Notes: a model not told the origin generated them from the sequence alone. A stretch of DNA of 64,000 nucleotides from CAWVSB01 sp046710535 (GCA_046710535.1 JBKEHH010000002.1:278613-342612); one strand, 5' to 3'. Positions 16,863 through 27,129 are shown, numbered from the stretch's first letter. Numbers and translations are program-made.

Positions 16863-17975
16863 TTTTTCGATCTACGAAGATTCAAGTTCCACCTCTCGAG
16901 ACGGCCAGATAAAAGTAGGTGTTCTTTTTTCTCTATTAGGTGTCAGGGATATCGACAGCGACGATTCGGGCTAAATGATGCAATGCTGGAGCTCGAACAA
17001 GCCCAGTTTGACGTTTTACTGACGCCGAGCGGTGTTCAGCAAAGGGCTTTGATTACCTACTGGCGCTGGGTTACCACTGGTCGGCAGTTACAGATTTACC
17101 AGGAATTACTTGAGTTGGGCAAAGATCGAGAAGCTGGCCTTAAAGTGCAAATTCGTAAAGGTAACCTAGCGCAGATCTACCTTACCGAGAATCGACAGAA
17201 TATTACCCGTCGTCAGGCATTGGCCTTTTCTGCTGAGCGCAACTATCGCGCCGCTACCAACGCGCTTGCTTTTTATTACCAGGGCGGCAATGGCGAAACT
17301 CGGTTTGTTAGGGCTCAGCGCTTGCCCAGCGAAGCTGATCTGAGCGGCATGCTGGTTACGCCGATGAGACCGGTAAGCGATTCTATAGAAGCACTTAAGC
17401 GCTGTCCTGAGTTGCTGAAACTTAAAACGGCAATGGAGCGAGCTCAGAGGCGTGATGAGTTATCTGAGAACGAGCTCAAGCCACGCCTTGGTTTTAGTGT
17501 CGAGCTGACAAGTGGGCTGGGTAGCGAAGGAAAAGGTGGCCCTCCCCATGATACCAATGATGTCATTGTAGGCTTTACTTTTTTAGTGCCGCCTGAGCGG
17601 CGCTATGCTAAGGGCCGCTTGGCCGAGTCTGAGGCCGAGTCTGAGGTAGAGTCTGAGCTAGAGTCACTGAGCCAGCAGCGCCGTGAGCTTGAAGATCAGC
17701 TTAGCGTAGACTTGCGTAATATATTGCTGGATCTCGATGTGGCGAAGCAGCTGGTAGATCTTGCCAACCTAGAGGTAGAGCAGTCAGGGAAGCTGCGTCA
17801 AGCCGAGTCGGGGCGCTTTGAGCAGGGTGCCAGCGACTTTTTTCTAGTGAATCTGCGTGAGGAAACTGCAGCTGACGCAAGAATCAGATACTTTATCGCG
17901 GCGGTTGAAAAGCATATCGCCAGAGCCAACTACGAGGCGGCTACTGTTAATTTACAGCAATTAGGGCTGCGCTAA
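16863..17975 (+). pseudogene. TolC-like outer-membrane channel, 5'-truncated
   Basis: The frame is open from 16863 (after TGA 16860) to 17975. TolC-family sequence is already recognisable before the first ATG (16983), for example DGQIKVGVLFSLLGV, so the visible gene lacks its start, signal peptide and the first part of the protein. The rest is a typical outer-membrane efflux protein: long coiled-coil helices (AMLELEQAQFDVLL, SEVESELESLSQQRRELE) and a closing repeat (VDLANLEVEQSGKLRQAESG, GASDFFLVNLREETAA). If translated from 16983 it would be 330 aa and could not be exported. TolC is the outer-membrane part of type I secretion; the nearby HlyD-like gene and FG-GAP/RTX protein suggest remains of such a system. 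Confidence 0.7.
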
Positions 17976-18416
17976 TAAGTTGTTACAGGGCTAATTAATA
18001 TCATTCTTAGTGAGCGACAAGCCACTTTTGGAAGCGATATAAAACTTTAATTACGCTGACTATGTAGGGTTAAATTGTAAGTGAGTTCTATTTCCAATCG
18101 CACTAAATGACCAAAGCTATTATTAAATAGCATAATCCAAAAACCTCTCCGAATGGCTGTATACAAAAATTTAATTCGAGTCGAGTTGTTAATCTCTTAT
18201 ATTTCTAGCTTAGACATATTACGTTAAACCAATTGTTCGCAATCAAGCTCCCAATTTCCTATACAGTCTGTCTGGATAAGGTAGTTGGTGTATAGCTAGG
18301 AGTTAAATTTCTTGCGGTGGAGCAAGGAAATTAGCTTTTCGGTAGCACTTAGATTGTTTATTTCCTTAGACAATTCTATAGTGCGTTGATCAAACCTGAA
18401 AACGAAGATATAAAAT
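17976..18416. other. Intergenic region upstream of ilvD
   Basis: No gene seen. An imperfect hairpin (AATTTCTTGC / GCAAGGAAATT) lies around 18306-18333 and may act as a weak terminator or leader structure. I see no branched-chain amino acid leader peptide. Confidence 0.4.
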
Positions 18417-20096
18417 ATGAGTACAGATAAAACGCGTCAATATTCGAAAAAAATCGTCGATGGAGCAGCCCAAGCTCCTAGTCGCTCGATGTTAAGAGCA
18501 GTAGGCTTTGGCGACGATGATTTCAAAAAATCTCAGGTGGGTATTGCGTCAACCTGGTCAATGGTGACGCCATGCAATATGCACATTAATACACTTGCAG
18601 AAGAAGTGGGTAAGGGCGTAGATAGCGCCGGTGCTAAAAGCATAATTTATAACACTATTACCATGTCTGATGGTATTTCCATGGGCACCGAAGGGATGAA
18701 GTATTCTTTGGTATCGCGTGAGGTTATTTGCGATTCCATCGAGGCAGTATCAGCCGGCATGGGCCATGATGGTATTATTGCTATTGGTGGCTGCGATAAG
18801 AATATGCCCGGCTGTTTGATGGGCCTAGCACGTTTGAATCGTCCATCTATCTTTGTCTACGGCGGTACCATTATGCCTGGCGAAAATCACACCGATATTA
18901 TATCGGTATTTGAGGCGGTAGGCAGTCATGCTAATGGTGATATTCCCCTTACTCAGCTAGAACATATTGAAAAAACGGCGATTCCTGGGCCCGGTGCTTG
19001 CGGCGGTATGTATACGGCCAACACCTTAGCTTCGGCGATTGAAGCTTTAGGTATGAGTATGCCCAATAGCTCTGCGAAAAATGCGATTTCAGATAGCAAA
19101 AAACAAGACTGCGTCGATGCCGGAAAAGCCATTGTCCACTTGCTTGAACATGATATTAAACCATCCGACATTATGACCAAAAAGGCTTTTGAGAATGCGA
19201 TTACGCTGACTATTACCCTAGGCGGCTCTACTAATGCAGTGCTGCATTTAATTGCAATGGCCGACGCCATCGGTGTAGAGGTCACATTGGATGATTTTGC
19301 GCGCATTGGTGAAAATACGCCGGTCATTTCTGACTTGCGCCCAAGCGGTCAATATTTGATGTCTGAATTAATTGCAATCGGTGGTATTCAACCATTGATG
19401 AAGCGTTTGTTAGATGCGGGTATGTTGCACGGTGATTGCATGACGGTGACAGGAAAAACCATGGCCGAAAATTTGGCTGAGGTAGAGGATTATCCCGACG
19501 GACAGAAGATCATTTTACCGTTTGATAAGCCAATCAAAAAGGACAGTCATTTAGTTATACTCAGTGGTAATTTGGCGCCCGAAGGTGCGGTTTCAAAAAT
19601 CACTGGTAAAGAGGGTTTAAGCTTTACCGGCACCGCTAAAGTGTATGACTCAGAAGAGCAAGCCTTCGCTGCAATTATCGATAATGATGTAGTGGCTGGC
19701 GACGTGATTGTGATTCGCTACGAAGGGCCAAGAGGCGGTCCTGGTATGCGGGAAATGTTAAGTCCTACCTCTGCCATTATGGGCAAAGGTTTAGGCAATG
19801 ATGTTGCACTAATTACCGATGGTCGCTTTTCAGGCGGCAGCAGGGGTTTTGTAGTTGGACATATTACGCCAGAAGCCTACGAGGGGGGTGCCATTGCGCT
19901 GGTGATAAACGGCGACAGTATTACCATTGACGCGCAAAAACGTGAGATGACGCTTAACATTAGTGATGAAGAAATGGCTAGTAGGAAACGCAACTGGCAG
20001 CAGCCTGCGCCTAAATATACCAGAGGGCTACTGGGAAAATATGCACGCACAGTAAGCTCTGCTTCTACTGGAGCAGTTACTGATAAGCCCGATTAA
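18417..20096 (+). CDS. ilvD: Dihydroxy-acid dehydratase
   Basis: IlvD/Edd family enzyme of 559 aa, the size of the shorter bacterial IlvD type. It dehydrates 2,3-dihydroxy-isovalerate and 2,3-dihydroxy-3-methylvalerate in valine, leucine and isoleucine synthesis. Three conserved cysteines for the iron-sulfur cluster are present: Cys53 (VTPCNMH), Cys126 (GGCDKNMPGC) and Cys195 (GPGACGGMYTANT). The C-terminal signature LITDGRFSGGSRGFVVGHI, with the base-like Ser, is intact. It stands alone, with 441 bases upstream and 878 downstream free of intact genes, so it is not in an ilv operon here. It marks the last chromosomal-looking gene before the putative islands. Confidence 0.95.
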   Translation: MSTDKTRQYSKKIVDGAAQAPSRSMLRAVGFGDDDFKKSQVGIASTWSMVTPCNMHINTLAEEVGKGVDSAGAKSIIYNTITMSDGISMGTEGMKYSLVSREVICDSIEAVSAGMGHDGIIAIGGCDKNMPGCLMGLARLNRPSIFVYGGTIMPGENHTDIISVFEAVGSHANGDIPLTQLEHIEKTAIPGPGACGGMYTANTLASAIEALGMSMPNSSAKNAISDSKKQDCVDAGKAIVHLLEHDIKPSDIMTKKAFENAITLTITLGGSTNAVLHLIAMADAIGVEVTLDDFARIGENTPVISDLRPSGQYLMSELIAIGGIQPLMKRLLDAGMLHGDCMTVTGKTMAENLAEVEDYPDGQKIILPFDKPIKKDSHLVILSGNLAPEGAVSKITGKEGLSFTGTAKVYDSEEQAFAAIIDNDVVAGDVIVIRYEGPRGGPGMREMLSPTSAIMGKGLGNDVALITDGRFSGGSRGFVVGHITPEAYEGGAIALVINGDSITIDAQKREMTLNISDEEMASRKRNWQQPAPKYTRGLLGKYARTVSSASTGAVTDKPD

Positions 20097-20974
20097 CGCA
20101 GTGGTAAATAGATAACATAAAGAAATGGTCGTTGATTTTTTAGGTTCATCTTAGATCGTGTAAACCTAGTCGGCTGCAATAGTAACTGTTGCAAGCAGAA
20201 TTAATGTGCCGAGTATAGTTACTTATATCGTCTAAATAAGCGGGTGTTAGCAATATAGTATGGGGCCGTTGTTCAGGATTGGTAACACCAAGCCCTGTAC
20301 TTCTATTACCTCGTTGGCGCTGAGCAACAAAGCTGCTTGTTTAAATTGCCATGCAATTTATGGAACGTCGGTCCCATCCCGAGTAGCTCTCTTTAGAGTT
20401 CGAATCTGATACCTTTCTCTTAGGGGTATGTAAATTCTAATTAGTCGAGGTATTTAGGGTTAAGTCGTTAATAATGAACTAATTCTTATACTTCCATTAA
20501 TAGATATTCTGTCAATTAACGGCAATTAAAAAGAAGCTTCCCCGATTATCCTGAACACAAAAACATAACTTTCGGCTAAGTTTTAATTGCATCAAATAAC
20601 CCGAAAAAATATTGAAAGATGATCTGTTAAGTGCTGAAAGCTACTAATATATTTTTAAATAGCAAGCTATACAACCTTGGCAGGCATCAACTTTCTGCAG
20701 ATCGCTATCGATGCCCTAGGAAAGTTAGATTTAAACAACCGTAACAAGCCGTTGCCCTGAAGTTTTATTTAGGATTTACTCGATCAAGATGAGTTAACTT
20801 GCTGAAATCATCGAATAGGCGCCACTAATTTAAGAAGATGTATCAGAAATATATCAAGTTATTATCTCATCATGATTGCGCTTGCAAATAGCTTGGTGTT
20901 TATATTTAGTTCAGAAGCCTAGAAGGCAATACTAATATCCTGCGAAATACTTTTTAATATATTTAAGCATCCAA
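20097..20974. other. Gene-free region at the left edge of the putative islands
   Basis: No coding region could be supported over 878 bases. It contains a perfect palindrome TAAATTGC-CAT-GCAATTTA at 20342-20360 and, from 20401, the decayed tRNA-like and island-end repeat described separately. Confidence 0.5.
20401..20521. repeat. Decayed tRNA-Arg-like core plus island-end repeat (copy 1)
   Basis: From about 20399, TTCGAA followed 10 bases later by ACC-TTTCTCTTAG matches the spacing and much of the sequence of the tRNA-Arg 3' half (TTCGAA then ACCTTCCCCTTAG). The bases that follow (GTAAAT, TAATTA, TCG-GGT-TTTAGGG, TAAGTCGTT) match those to the right of the tRNA fragment at 31874. TGTCA-TTAA recurs exactly 36 bases further on in both. 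I read this as the outer end of an integrated element, aged by mutation. Confidence 0.5.
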
Positions 20975-21962
20975 ATGAGAAAATCTAGTTTTCGTAGTGA
21001 TATTGAGGGTCTAAGAGCTCTAGCTGTCGTATTAGTGATTCTCTATCACTATCAGATACCGGGCACTCCCGGAGGCTTCATTGGCGTAGATGTTTTTGTC
21101 GTTATTTCTGGTTGTCTTATTACTCAATTACTTGATCTCTCGTTAAGGCATGATGAGTTTAAGTTCAGTGATTTCTATGTACGTCGCCTTCGTTGCTTAG
21201 CAGCTAGATTTTTATTGATGTCAACTGTCACGTTCATCATGGTGTCTAACTTTTATATAGGCGATGCGTATTATATATTCGCGAAAAGTTGACTTGCTTC
21301 ACTCATTGACCTTAGTAATATTTTCTATTTTCAAGAACTCAGTCAAGACTTCGCTCCTGAAGCGCAATCACTAACTTTATTACATACTTTGTCTCTGGCC
21401 ATCGAAGAACAGTTCTATCTGATTTGGCCTGCCATTTTTTTCTTAAGTCTTAAAAATATAAAGGCGAACACAGTTATGGACTATTTTTAGTAGCGTGGCT
21501 TGTGTTTTTCGCCTTGCCCATTTACTCGTCCATGTATCATTCCACCGCTGCCTACTATTTATTACCTGCTCGTATTTTTGAGTTGATGTAGGGGCGGGTG
21601 TTGCTTTGTTCAGCGCTCGGTTACCAAAGCTAAATCGGATTAGTGCGTATACAGTAGCGTTTTTCGGGTTAATGATGATCATGGCTACTGCAATAATTCT
21701 CAGTAAACATGATGTTTTTCCCGGTTATAACGCACTGTGGCCAACCTTAAGCGCAGCCATGTTCATTTATGCTGGGCTCCATCACAAAAATACATTTGTA
21801 GGGGTTTTGTTAGCCTCCTCGATGATGGTTTTTTTTGGCCGTATAAGTTATTCCCTCTATCTTTGGCACTGGCCGCCCGTTGCCATAATGCATTATCAGC
21901 TCATAGAAATAACCTTGGTAAACACCCTTATCTCTATAGTGCTTGTGATATTAATAGCGTGA
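20975..21962 (+). pseudogene. Acyltransferase 3 (OafA/YrhL type), degraded
   Basis: The first frame begins SDIEGLRALAVVLVILYHY and GFIGVDVFVVISGCLIT, the standard opening of a membrane O-acyltransferase that decorates surface polysaccharides. It stops at TGA 21290, continues in the same frame with LHTLSLAIEEQFYLIWP, stops again at TAG, then resumes in other frames with LPIYSSMYHSTAAYYLLPARIFEL and, from 21606, FFGRISYSLYLWHWP. At least three in-frame stops and one or more frameshifts show a real pseudogene. The last helices and any SGNH domain are missing. It lies at the left end of putative island A. Confidence 0.8.
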
Positions 21963-22300
21963 AGTGGTGATCGAACTTGGACATCAAGTGATCATGCTCC
22001 AGCGCCATCGTCTAAGCATATTGTATTATATACACACTGGATCTGGGTATGTAGATTGCTTCTGTTTAGTACATTAGCACCTGTGCCATTTTATAACTAA
22101 CCGCGAAAGAAAGTTTAAGCCATAAAAAAAGTCATGGCATTATTTTTAGAAGCGCCAAGATAAAACTTTAATCGTTCACCTTAACAGAGGGCATGTGCCG
22201 TTCTTTGCGAGTATTGGAGTTTATAAAACTATGCGTATTTTTCATTTATAGTTTCGTAAAACATACTTATGGGAGCATTTTAGAGACAAGAGAATAGTTG
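21963..22300. other. Gene-free stretch
   Basis: No gene seen. A weak hairpin GCCAT / ATGGC followed by TTATTTTTAG lies around 22119-22148 and could end transcription from upstream. Confidence 0.35.
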
Positions 22301-23143
22301 ATGTTTGGGTTCAGTAAAAAAGCAGATATGAATGAATATTCTAATGATGTTCGTAACATATTGAGAGAAGATCTCGAATGGACTATTGATAAATTTGTTC
22401 GGCTTACATCACATTTAGATCATTTGACTAAGTTGGGTAGAAAGAGTCGAATCAATGCTTTACCTGCTGCTTTTTGTGCAGAGCATACAGCTCCAGTGCT
22501 CCGTATTATAGAAATCGGCAAAAACAATCCTGATAAGGATTTTGCCGAGGCGCAGCTAAGTAATTATCGCCAGCGCAAAAAAAGCTTAGAGCAATCCTCT
22601 CAAGTATTAACGCAACGCTTAAACATTGCTCAAGAAGTGTTGCACATTAATGAAAAACTCGTTGCTGCTGGTGATACTAGCCAAATGGAAGTATTGCAAT
22701 CACAGCGAGAAGTGGCGCAATTAAAAGGCGAGTTAATTGATATAAACAGCACTTATTACCTGCAAGCCCAAGATGATGCCGTGCGTTTACAAACAGAGCT
22801 AGCATCAACCACGCATCAGTTAGAAGAACGCCGCAGTGTACTTAGCCATACCGAATTAACCTCCCCGGTCACAGGAGTGGTTAAGTATTTAAAAGTTAAC
22901 ACGCTAGGTGGTGTTTTTAGGGCTGGCGATGAGCTGATGCAAATATCACCCACCGATGATGAGATGTTTATAGAGATAAAAGTGAATCCTGCTGCTATGG
23001 CCGAAAATCCGCGGTTTGCAGAAATTGTTTTAAAGCCCGGCATGACCGTTAACGCCAGCATACGCACTGGGACGAGAACAGTTTTGCGCTATTTATTGAA
23101 GCCAATCTATCGAGGCTTTCAAGGCGCCCTGTCAGAACGGTAA
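22301..23143 (+). CDS. HlyD-like membrane fusion protein, N-terminus atypical
   Basis: A 280-aa protein. The C-terminal part is a type I secretion adaptor: coiled-coil hairpin from about residue 85 to 180 (LSNYRQRKKSLEQSSQVLTQRLN cut short here), second lipoyl half SHTELTSPVTGVVKYLKVNT, beta-barrel, and the family ending TVLRYLLKPI. The N-terminal 80 residues show no membrane helix and no first lipoyl half, so the gene looks like a fusion or internal deletion of a normal adaptor of about 400 aa. The ATG at 22301 is preferred over the TTG at 22298. It lies 55 bases before the FG-GAP/RTX gene, its presumed cargo. No ABC transporter is present, so export by this copy alone is doubtful. Confidence 0.68.
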   Translation: MFGFSKKADMNEYSNDVRNILREDLEWTIDKFVRLTSHLDHLTKLGRKSRINALPAAFCAEHTAPVLRIIEIGKNNPDKDFAEAQLSNYRQRKKSLEQSSQVLTQRLNIAQEVLHINEKLVAAGDTSQMEVLQSQREVAQLKGELIDINSTYYLQAQDDAVRLQTELASTTHQLEERRSVLSHTELTSPVTGVVKYLKVNTLGGVFRAGDELMQISPTDDEMFIEIKVNPAAMAENPRFAEIVLKPGMTVNASIRTGTRTVLRYLLKPIYRGFQGALSER

Positions 23144-23198
23144 TGACCTTATTTTTTTAATTTTAATGTAACACCTGATTCAGCGAGAGATAACGAAC

Positions 23199-26100
23199 AT
23201 GGGAGCTAAAAAGCCTGCCACTAACACTACTGATGGTTCTATAACAGGTAGTGACAATGTAGAAATAACAATTGCAGGCGGCCAGTTACAGCAAGAATTT
23301 ATTAATTTGGATGGCACTGTGGTAATTCACGCCAAAATTGGTGAGAGTTACCGCGTGGTTAATGATGAGGGTGCCAATCTCAATAATCTAATTGCTCTTC
23401 GGGTGTTCAATAATTTAGAGGTGCATTTTGATGACAATACTCGGTTAATCATCGAAGATTATTTTACTGTGTGCGAGCAACAACAATGCAGTATTACGCT
23501 AGCGAGTGATGGCGAAGAGGGTGTTCAAATTGTTGCAGAAGATAGACTTGATAATACTGATCAAACCACAGTGGTTTATAGCCATGGGGCTACCGATGAT
23601 ATTGTTAATCAGTTAGCCGCTAATGGTATAGCGCTCGGTGCTTTAAGTAATGGTGCGGCTGATAACAGTGATGTTGTCGAACAATCCAGTGATGATGACT
23701 TTAGCGTAAGTGGTTTATTACTAGGTGGCTTAGGGTTGTTAGCGCTTGGTGCTGCGGCAGATGGTTCTGGTAGTTCTGGTGGTTCTGGTAGTTCTGGTAG
23801 TTCTGGTGGTTCTGGTTCCGATGTTACAACAACCATAGTTACTACTGTCAGCATCGATAGCATCAGTGATGATACTGGCAGTTCAGCGACAGACTTTGTT
23901 ACCAATGACAATGATGGTCTAACCATTACCGCCACCTTATCAACGGCATTAGTGATTGGTGAGATTTTACAATACAGCAATGATAACGGCGCAAGCTTTA
24001 TTGATATTACTACCGCTGCTACAGGTACGGCAGTTAGTTATGCCGACAGCAGCTTAACAAGTACAAGTACTGTCGTGCTGAGAGTAACTGATGCCGGCGG
24101 GAATAGTTCTGTCAGCGCTAGTCAATTGGTCACTATTAATATTAGTCCCACAGTAGAGCTTTCTGCCATTGAAGATAACAGCAACAGCGGCGGCTTTGTG
24201 ATTAATGGCGTCAGTGCTGGTGACCAAAGTGGCTATAGCGTTAGCAGTGCCGGTGATGTGAATGGCGATGGTTTGGCTGATTTAATTGTGGGTGCCTTCA
24301 ATGATGACCCCAATGGCGATCGTAGCGGTGCCAGCTTTGTGGTGTTTGGTAAAACCGATGGCAGTGCCGTGGAGTTATCTGCGGTGGAGGCCGGCACCGG
24401 CGGGTTTGTGATTAACGGCGTGAGTGCTGGTGACCGAAGTGGCTATAGCGTTAGCAGTGCAGGCGATGTGAATGGCGATGGCTTTGCTGATTTGATTGTG
24501 GGTGCCCGGGGTGATGCCCCCAATGGAAGTCTTAGCGGTGCCAGCTTTGTGGTGTTTGGCGGCCAAGGCAGTAGCGCTACAGTGGGTACCAGCAGCGCAG
24601 ATACCATAACCGGCGACAGCAGTGCCAACCAATTAGTCGCCGGTTTAGGTGATGACACCTTAGTGGGTAATGGCGGCGCGGATGTATTGCGCGGCGGTGG
24701 TGGAGATGATGTGTTGGCGATAAGTGATGCTAACTTTGCCAGCCTTGATGGTGGTCTAGGCATTGATACCTTGCGTTTAGATGCAAACCTAGATTTCGAT
24801 TTAACCGCTATTAGTAATACTCGTTTAAGCAGTCTTGAAGTGATCGATTTAAACAATACCGGCTCTACCTTAACTTTGAACACCGATGATGTATTAACCA
24901 TTGTAGGCGATGAAGCCGCTAATGATTTACGCATAACCGGTAATGTTGGGGATACGGTTGACTTAAATGGTAATGGCTTCGCTGCCAGTGGTAGCACTGA
25001 AGTTATTGATACTGTTACTTATAATGTTTACACCAATAGCAATCTAGACAGCAGTGTACGTTTGCTAGTAGCCCAATCACTTACCGTTGTAGGCGGCCCC
25101 ATTGCTCCTATAGAGCTTTCTGCCATTGAAGATAACAGCAACAGCGGCGGGTTTGTAATTAATGGAGTGAGTGCTTCTGATTTCAGTGGCTCTAGTGTTA
25201 GCAGTGCAGGCGATGTGAATGGCGATGGTTTGGCTGATTTAATCGTGGGAGCCATCGGTGATGACCCCAATGGAAGTAATAGCGGCGCCAGCTTTGTGGT
25301 GTTTGGTAAAACCGATGGCAGTGCCGTGGAGTTATCTGCGGTGGAGGCCGGCACCGGCGGGTTTGTGATTAATGGTGTCAGTGCTGGTGACAGCAGTGGC
25401 TATAGTGTTAGCAGTGCAGGCGATGTGAATGGCGATGGTTTGGCTGATTTGATTGTGGGTGCCGGGCGTGATGGCCCCAATGGCGATCTTAGTGGTGCTA
25501 GCTTTGTGGTGTTTGGTAAAACTGATGGCGTAGTAGTTGAGCTATCTGCATTAGAGTTGGGGGCAAATGATAGCGGTTTTGTAATTAATGGTGTCAGTGC
25601 TGGTGACCAAAGTGGCCGTAGTGTTAGCAGTGCAGGCGATGTGAATGGCGATGGTTTGGCTGATTTGATTATGGGTGCCCCGTATGGTGACCCCAATGGC
25701 GATCGTAGCGGTGCCAGCTTTGTGGTGTTTGGTAAAACTGATGGCAGTGCCGTGGAGTTATCTGCGGTGGAGGCCGGCACCGGCGGGTTTGTAATTAATG
25801 GTGTCAGTACTAATGACCGAAGTGGCGTTAGTGTTAGCAGTGCAGGCGATGTGAATGGCGATGGCTTGGCTGATTTAATTGTGGGTGCCTCAAATGGTGA
25901 TAGGAGTGGTGCTAGCTTTGTGGTATTCGGTAAAACCGATGGCGAAGCCTTGGAGTTATCTGCGGTCGAGGCCGGCACCGGCGGGTTTGTGATTAATGGC
26001 GTGAGTGGTAATGACAACAGTGGTCGTAGTGTTAGCAGTGCAGGCGATGTGAATGGCGATGGCTTGGCTGATTTGATTGTGGGTGCCTACCGTGATGACC

Positions 26101-27074
26101 CCAATGGCGATAAAAGTGGTGCCAGCTTTGTGGTGTTTGGTAAAACCGATGGCAGTGCCGTGGCGTTATCTGCAGTGGAGGCCGGCACCGGCGGGTTTGT
26201 AATTAATGGCGTGAGTGCTGATGACTACAGTGGTCGTCGTGTTAGCAGTGCAGGCGATGTGAATGGCGATGGTTTGGCTGATTTGATTGTGGGCAATGGC
26301 GGTTATAGCAGTGCCAGCTTTGTGGTGTTTGGTAAAACCGATGGCAGTGCTGTGGAGTTATCTGCAGTGGAGGCTGGCAGCGGCGGGTTTGTAATTAATG
26401 GCGTGGGCAGTAGCGTTAGTGTTAGCAGTGCAGGCGATGTGAATGGCGATGGCTTTGCTGATTTGATTGTGGGTGCCACCGGTGATGATCCCAATGGCAG
26501 TTATAGCGGTGCCAGCTTTGTGGTGTTTGGCGGCCAAGGCAGTAGCGCTACAGTGGGTACCAGCGGCGCAGACACCATAACCGGCGACAGCAGTGCCAAC
26601 CAATTAGTCGCTGGTTTAGGTGATGACACCTTAGTGGGCAATGGCGGCGCGGATGTATTGCGCGGCGGTGGTGGAGATGATGTGTTGGCGATAAGTGATG
26701 CTAACTTTGCCAGCCTTGATGGTGGTCTAGGCATTGATACTCTGCGTTTAGATGCAGCCATATCATTAGACTTTAGCAGTGTGGCTAACATTAAGCTGCA
26801 AAGCATTGAGCGAATTGACCTAACGGCTGACGGTGGCAATAGCCAATTAGATATAAATTTAACCGACGTGTTAAATTTAAGTGAAAACACTAATGTGTTA
26901 AGTGTGTTTGGTGATACGGGTGATGCGGTGAACTTAAGTAATACATCTAACGGGCAAACTGGCAGCTGGTCATTTACTAACGCTGGTGGGGTAAATACTT
27001 ATGAATTTAACTCTGGTGGTAATGTATTAGCTACCGTGTTGATTGATGATGATGTGACGACAAGTGTCATTTAA
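23199..27074 (+). CDS. Large FG-GAP and RTX repeat protein, adhesin-like
   Basis: A 1291-aa acidic protein. Residues 1-170 resemble the prefix of Bap-type type I secreted adhesins (LDGTVVIHAKIGESYRVV). A Gly/Leu helix (VSGLLLGGLGLLALGAAAD) and a Ser/Gly linker follow near 170-207, then an Ig-like domain to about 317. Two FG-GAP repeats (GFVINGVSAGD, DVNGDGLADLIVGA, GASFVVFG) lead to an RTX-like module (GDDTLVGNGGADVLRGGGGDD). A linker, seven more FG-GAP repeats from about residue 638, a second near-identical RTX module and a beta-rich C-terminus complete it. FG-GAP repeats form calcium-binding propeller blades. The likely role is cell-surface adhesion after type I export, with the HlyD-like gene upstream and a GT41 glycosyltransferase downstream. 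Confidence 0.85.
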   Translation: MGAKKPATNTTDGSITGSDNVEITIAGGQLQQEFINLDGTVVIHAKIGESYRVVNDEGANLNNLIALRVFNNLEVHFDDNTRLIIEDYFTVCEQQQCSITLASDGEEGVQIVAEDRLDNTDQTTVVYSHGATDDIVNQLAANGIALGALSNGAADNSDVVEQSSDDDFSVSGLLLGGLGLLALGAAADGSGSSGGSGSSGSSGGSGSDVTTTIVTTVSIDSISDDTGSSATDFVTNDNDGLTITATLSTALVIGEILQYSNDNGASFIDITTAATGTAVSYADSSLTSTSTVVLRVTDAGGNSSVSASQLVTINISPTVELSAIEDNSNSGGFVINGVSAGDQSGYSVSSAGDVNGDGLADLIVGAFNDDPNGDRSGASFVVFGKTDGSAVELSAVEAGTGGFVINGVSAGDRSGYSVSSAGDVNGDGFADLIVGARGDAPNGSLSGASFVVFGGQGSSATVGTSSADTITGDSSANQLVAGLGDDTLVGNGGADVLRGGGGDDVLAISDANFASLDGGLGIDTLRLDANLDFDLTAISNTRLSSLEVIDLNNTGSTLTLNTDDVLTIVGDEAANDLRITGNVGDTVDLNGNGFAASGSTEVIDTVTYNVYTNSNLDSSVRLLVAQSLTVVGGPIAPIELSAIEDNSNSGGFVINGVSASDFSGSSVSSAGDVNGDGLADLIVGAIGDDPNGSNSGASFVVFGKTDGSAVELSAVEAGTGGFVINGVSAGDSSGYSVSSAGDVNGDGLADLIVGAGRDGPNGDLSGASFVVFGKTDGVVVELSALELGANDSGFVINGVSAGDQSGRSVSSAGDVNGDGLADLIMGAPYGDPNGDRSGASFVVFGKTDGSAVELSAVEAGTGGFVINGVSTNDRSGVSVSSAGDVNGDGLADLIVGASNGDRSGASFVVFGKTDGEALELSAVEAGTGGFVINGVSGNDNSGRSVSSAGDVNGDGLADLIVGAYRDDPNGDKSGASFVVFGKTDGSAVALSAVEAGTGGFVINGVSADDYSGRRVSSAGDVNGDGLADLIVGNGGYSSASFVVFGKTDGSAVELSAVEAGSGGFVINGVGSSVSVSSAGDVNGDGFADLIVGATGDDPNGSYSGASFVVFGGQGSSATVGTSGADTITGDSSANQLVAGLGDDTLVGNGGADVLRGGGGDDVLAISDANFASLDGGLGIDTLRLDAAISLDFSSVANIKLQSIERIDLTADGGNSQLDINLTDVLNLSENTNVLSVFGDTGDAVNLSNTSNGQTGSWSFTNAGGVNTYEFNSGGNVLATVLIDDDVTTSVI
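24150..26550 (+). repeat. Tandem FG-GAP coding repeats (2 + 7 units)
   Basis: Units of about 200 bp, near-identical in their central GCAGGCGATGTGAATGGCGA segment, occur twice at 24190-24585 and seven times at 25150-26550. Differences cluster in the short loops between AGD and VSSAGDV and after VGA. Unit length varies slightly (units 4, 6 and 7 of the second block are shortened). Such identity favours recombination and copy-number change. Confidence 0.85.
24541..24785 (+). repeat. 245-bp direct repeat, copy 1 (RTX module)
   Basis: The stretch encoding GGQGSSATVGTS through GGLGIDTLRLDA is almost identical to 26512-26756, with a constant offset of 1971 bases and only scattered substitutions. 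It points to a segmental duplication inside the gene. Confidence 0.85.
26512..26756 (+). repeat. 245-bp direct repeat, copy 2 (RTX module)
   Basis: Second copy of the module at 24541-24785. The sequences diverge right after the LRLDA codons (ANLDFDL in copy 1, AISLDFS in copy 2). Confidence 0.85.
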
Positions 27075-27129
27075 TTTCTTGCTAAATAATTATTGTATTG
27101 ACTCACTGAAATAATCGAGGAAGTTTTGC

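Noticed and set aside
24150..26760. Regular repeats as a CRISPR array or satellite DNA.
   Set aside because: Units are about 200 bp, lie in one open frame and encode FG-GAP blades with conserved DVNGDGLADLIVGA. They are protein repeats.
24443..26890. Long minus-strand open frames rich in Pro, Ser, Thr and Leu opposite the FG-GAP gene.
   Set aside because: They are antisense shadows produced by the repeated codons of the plus-strand gene, without ribosome-binding sites or recognisable domains.
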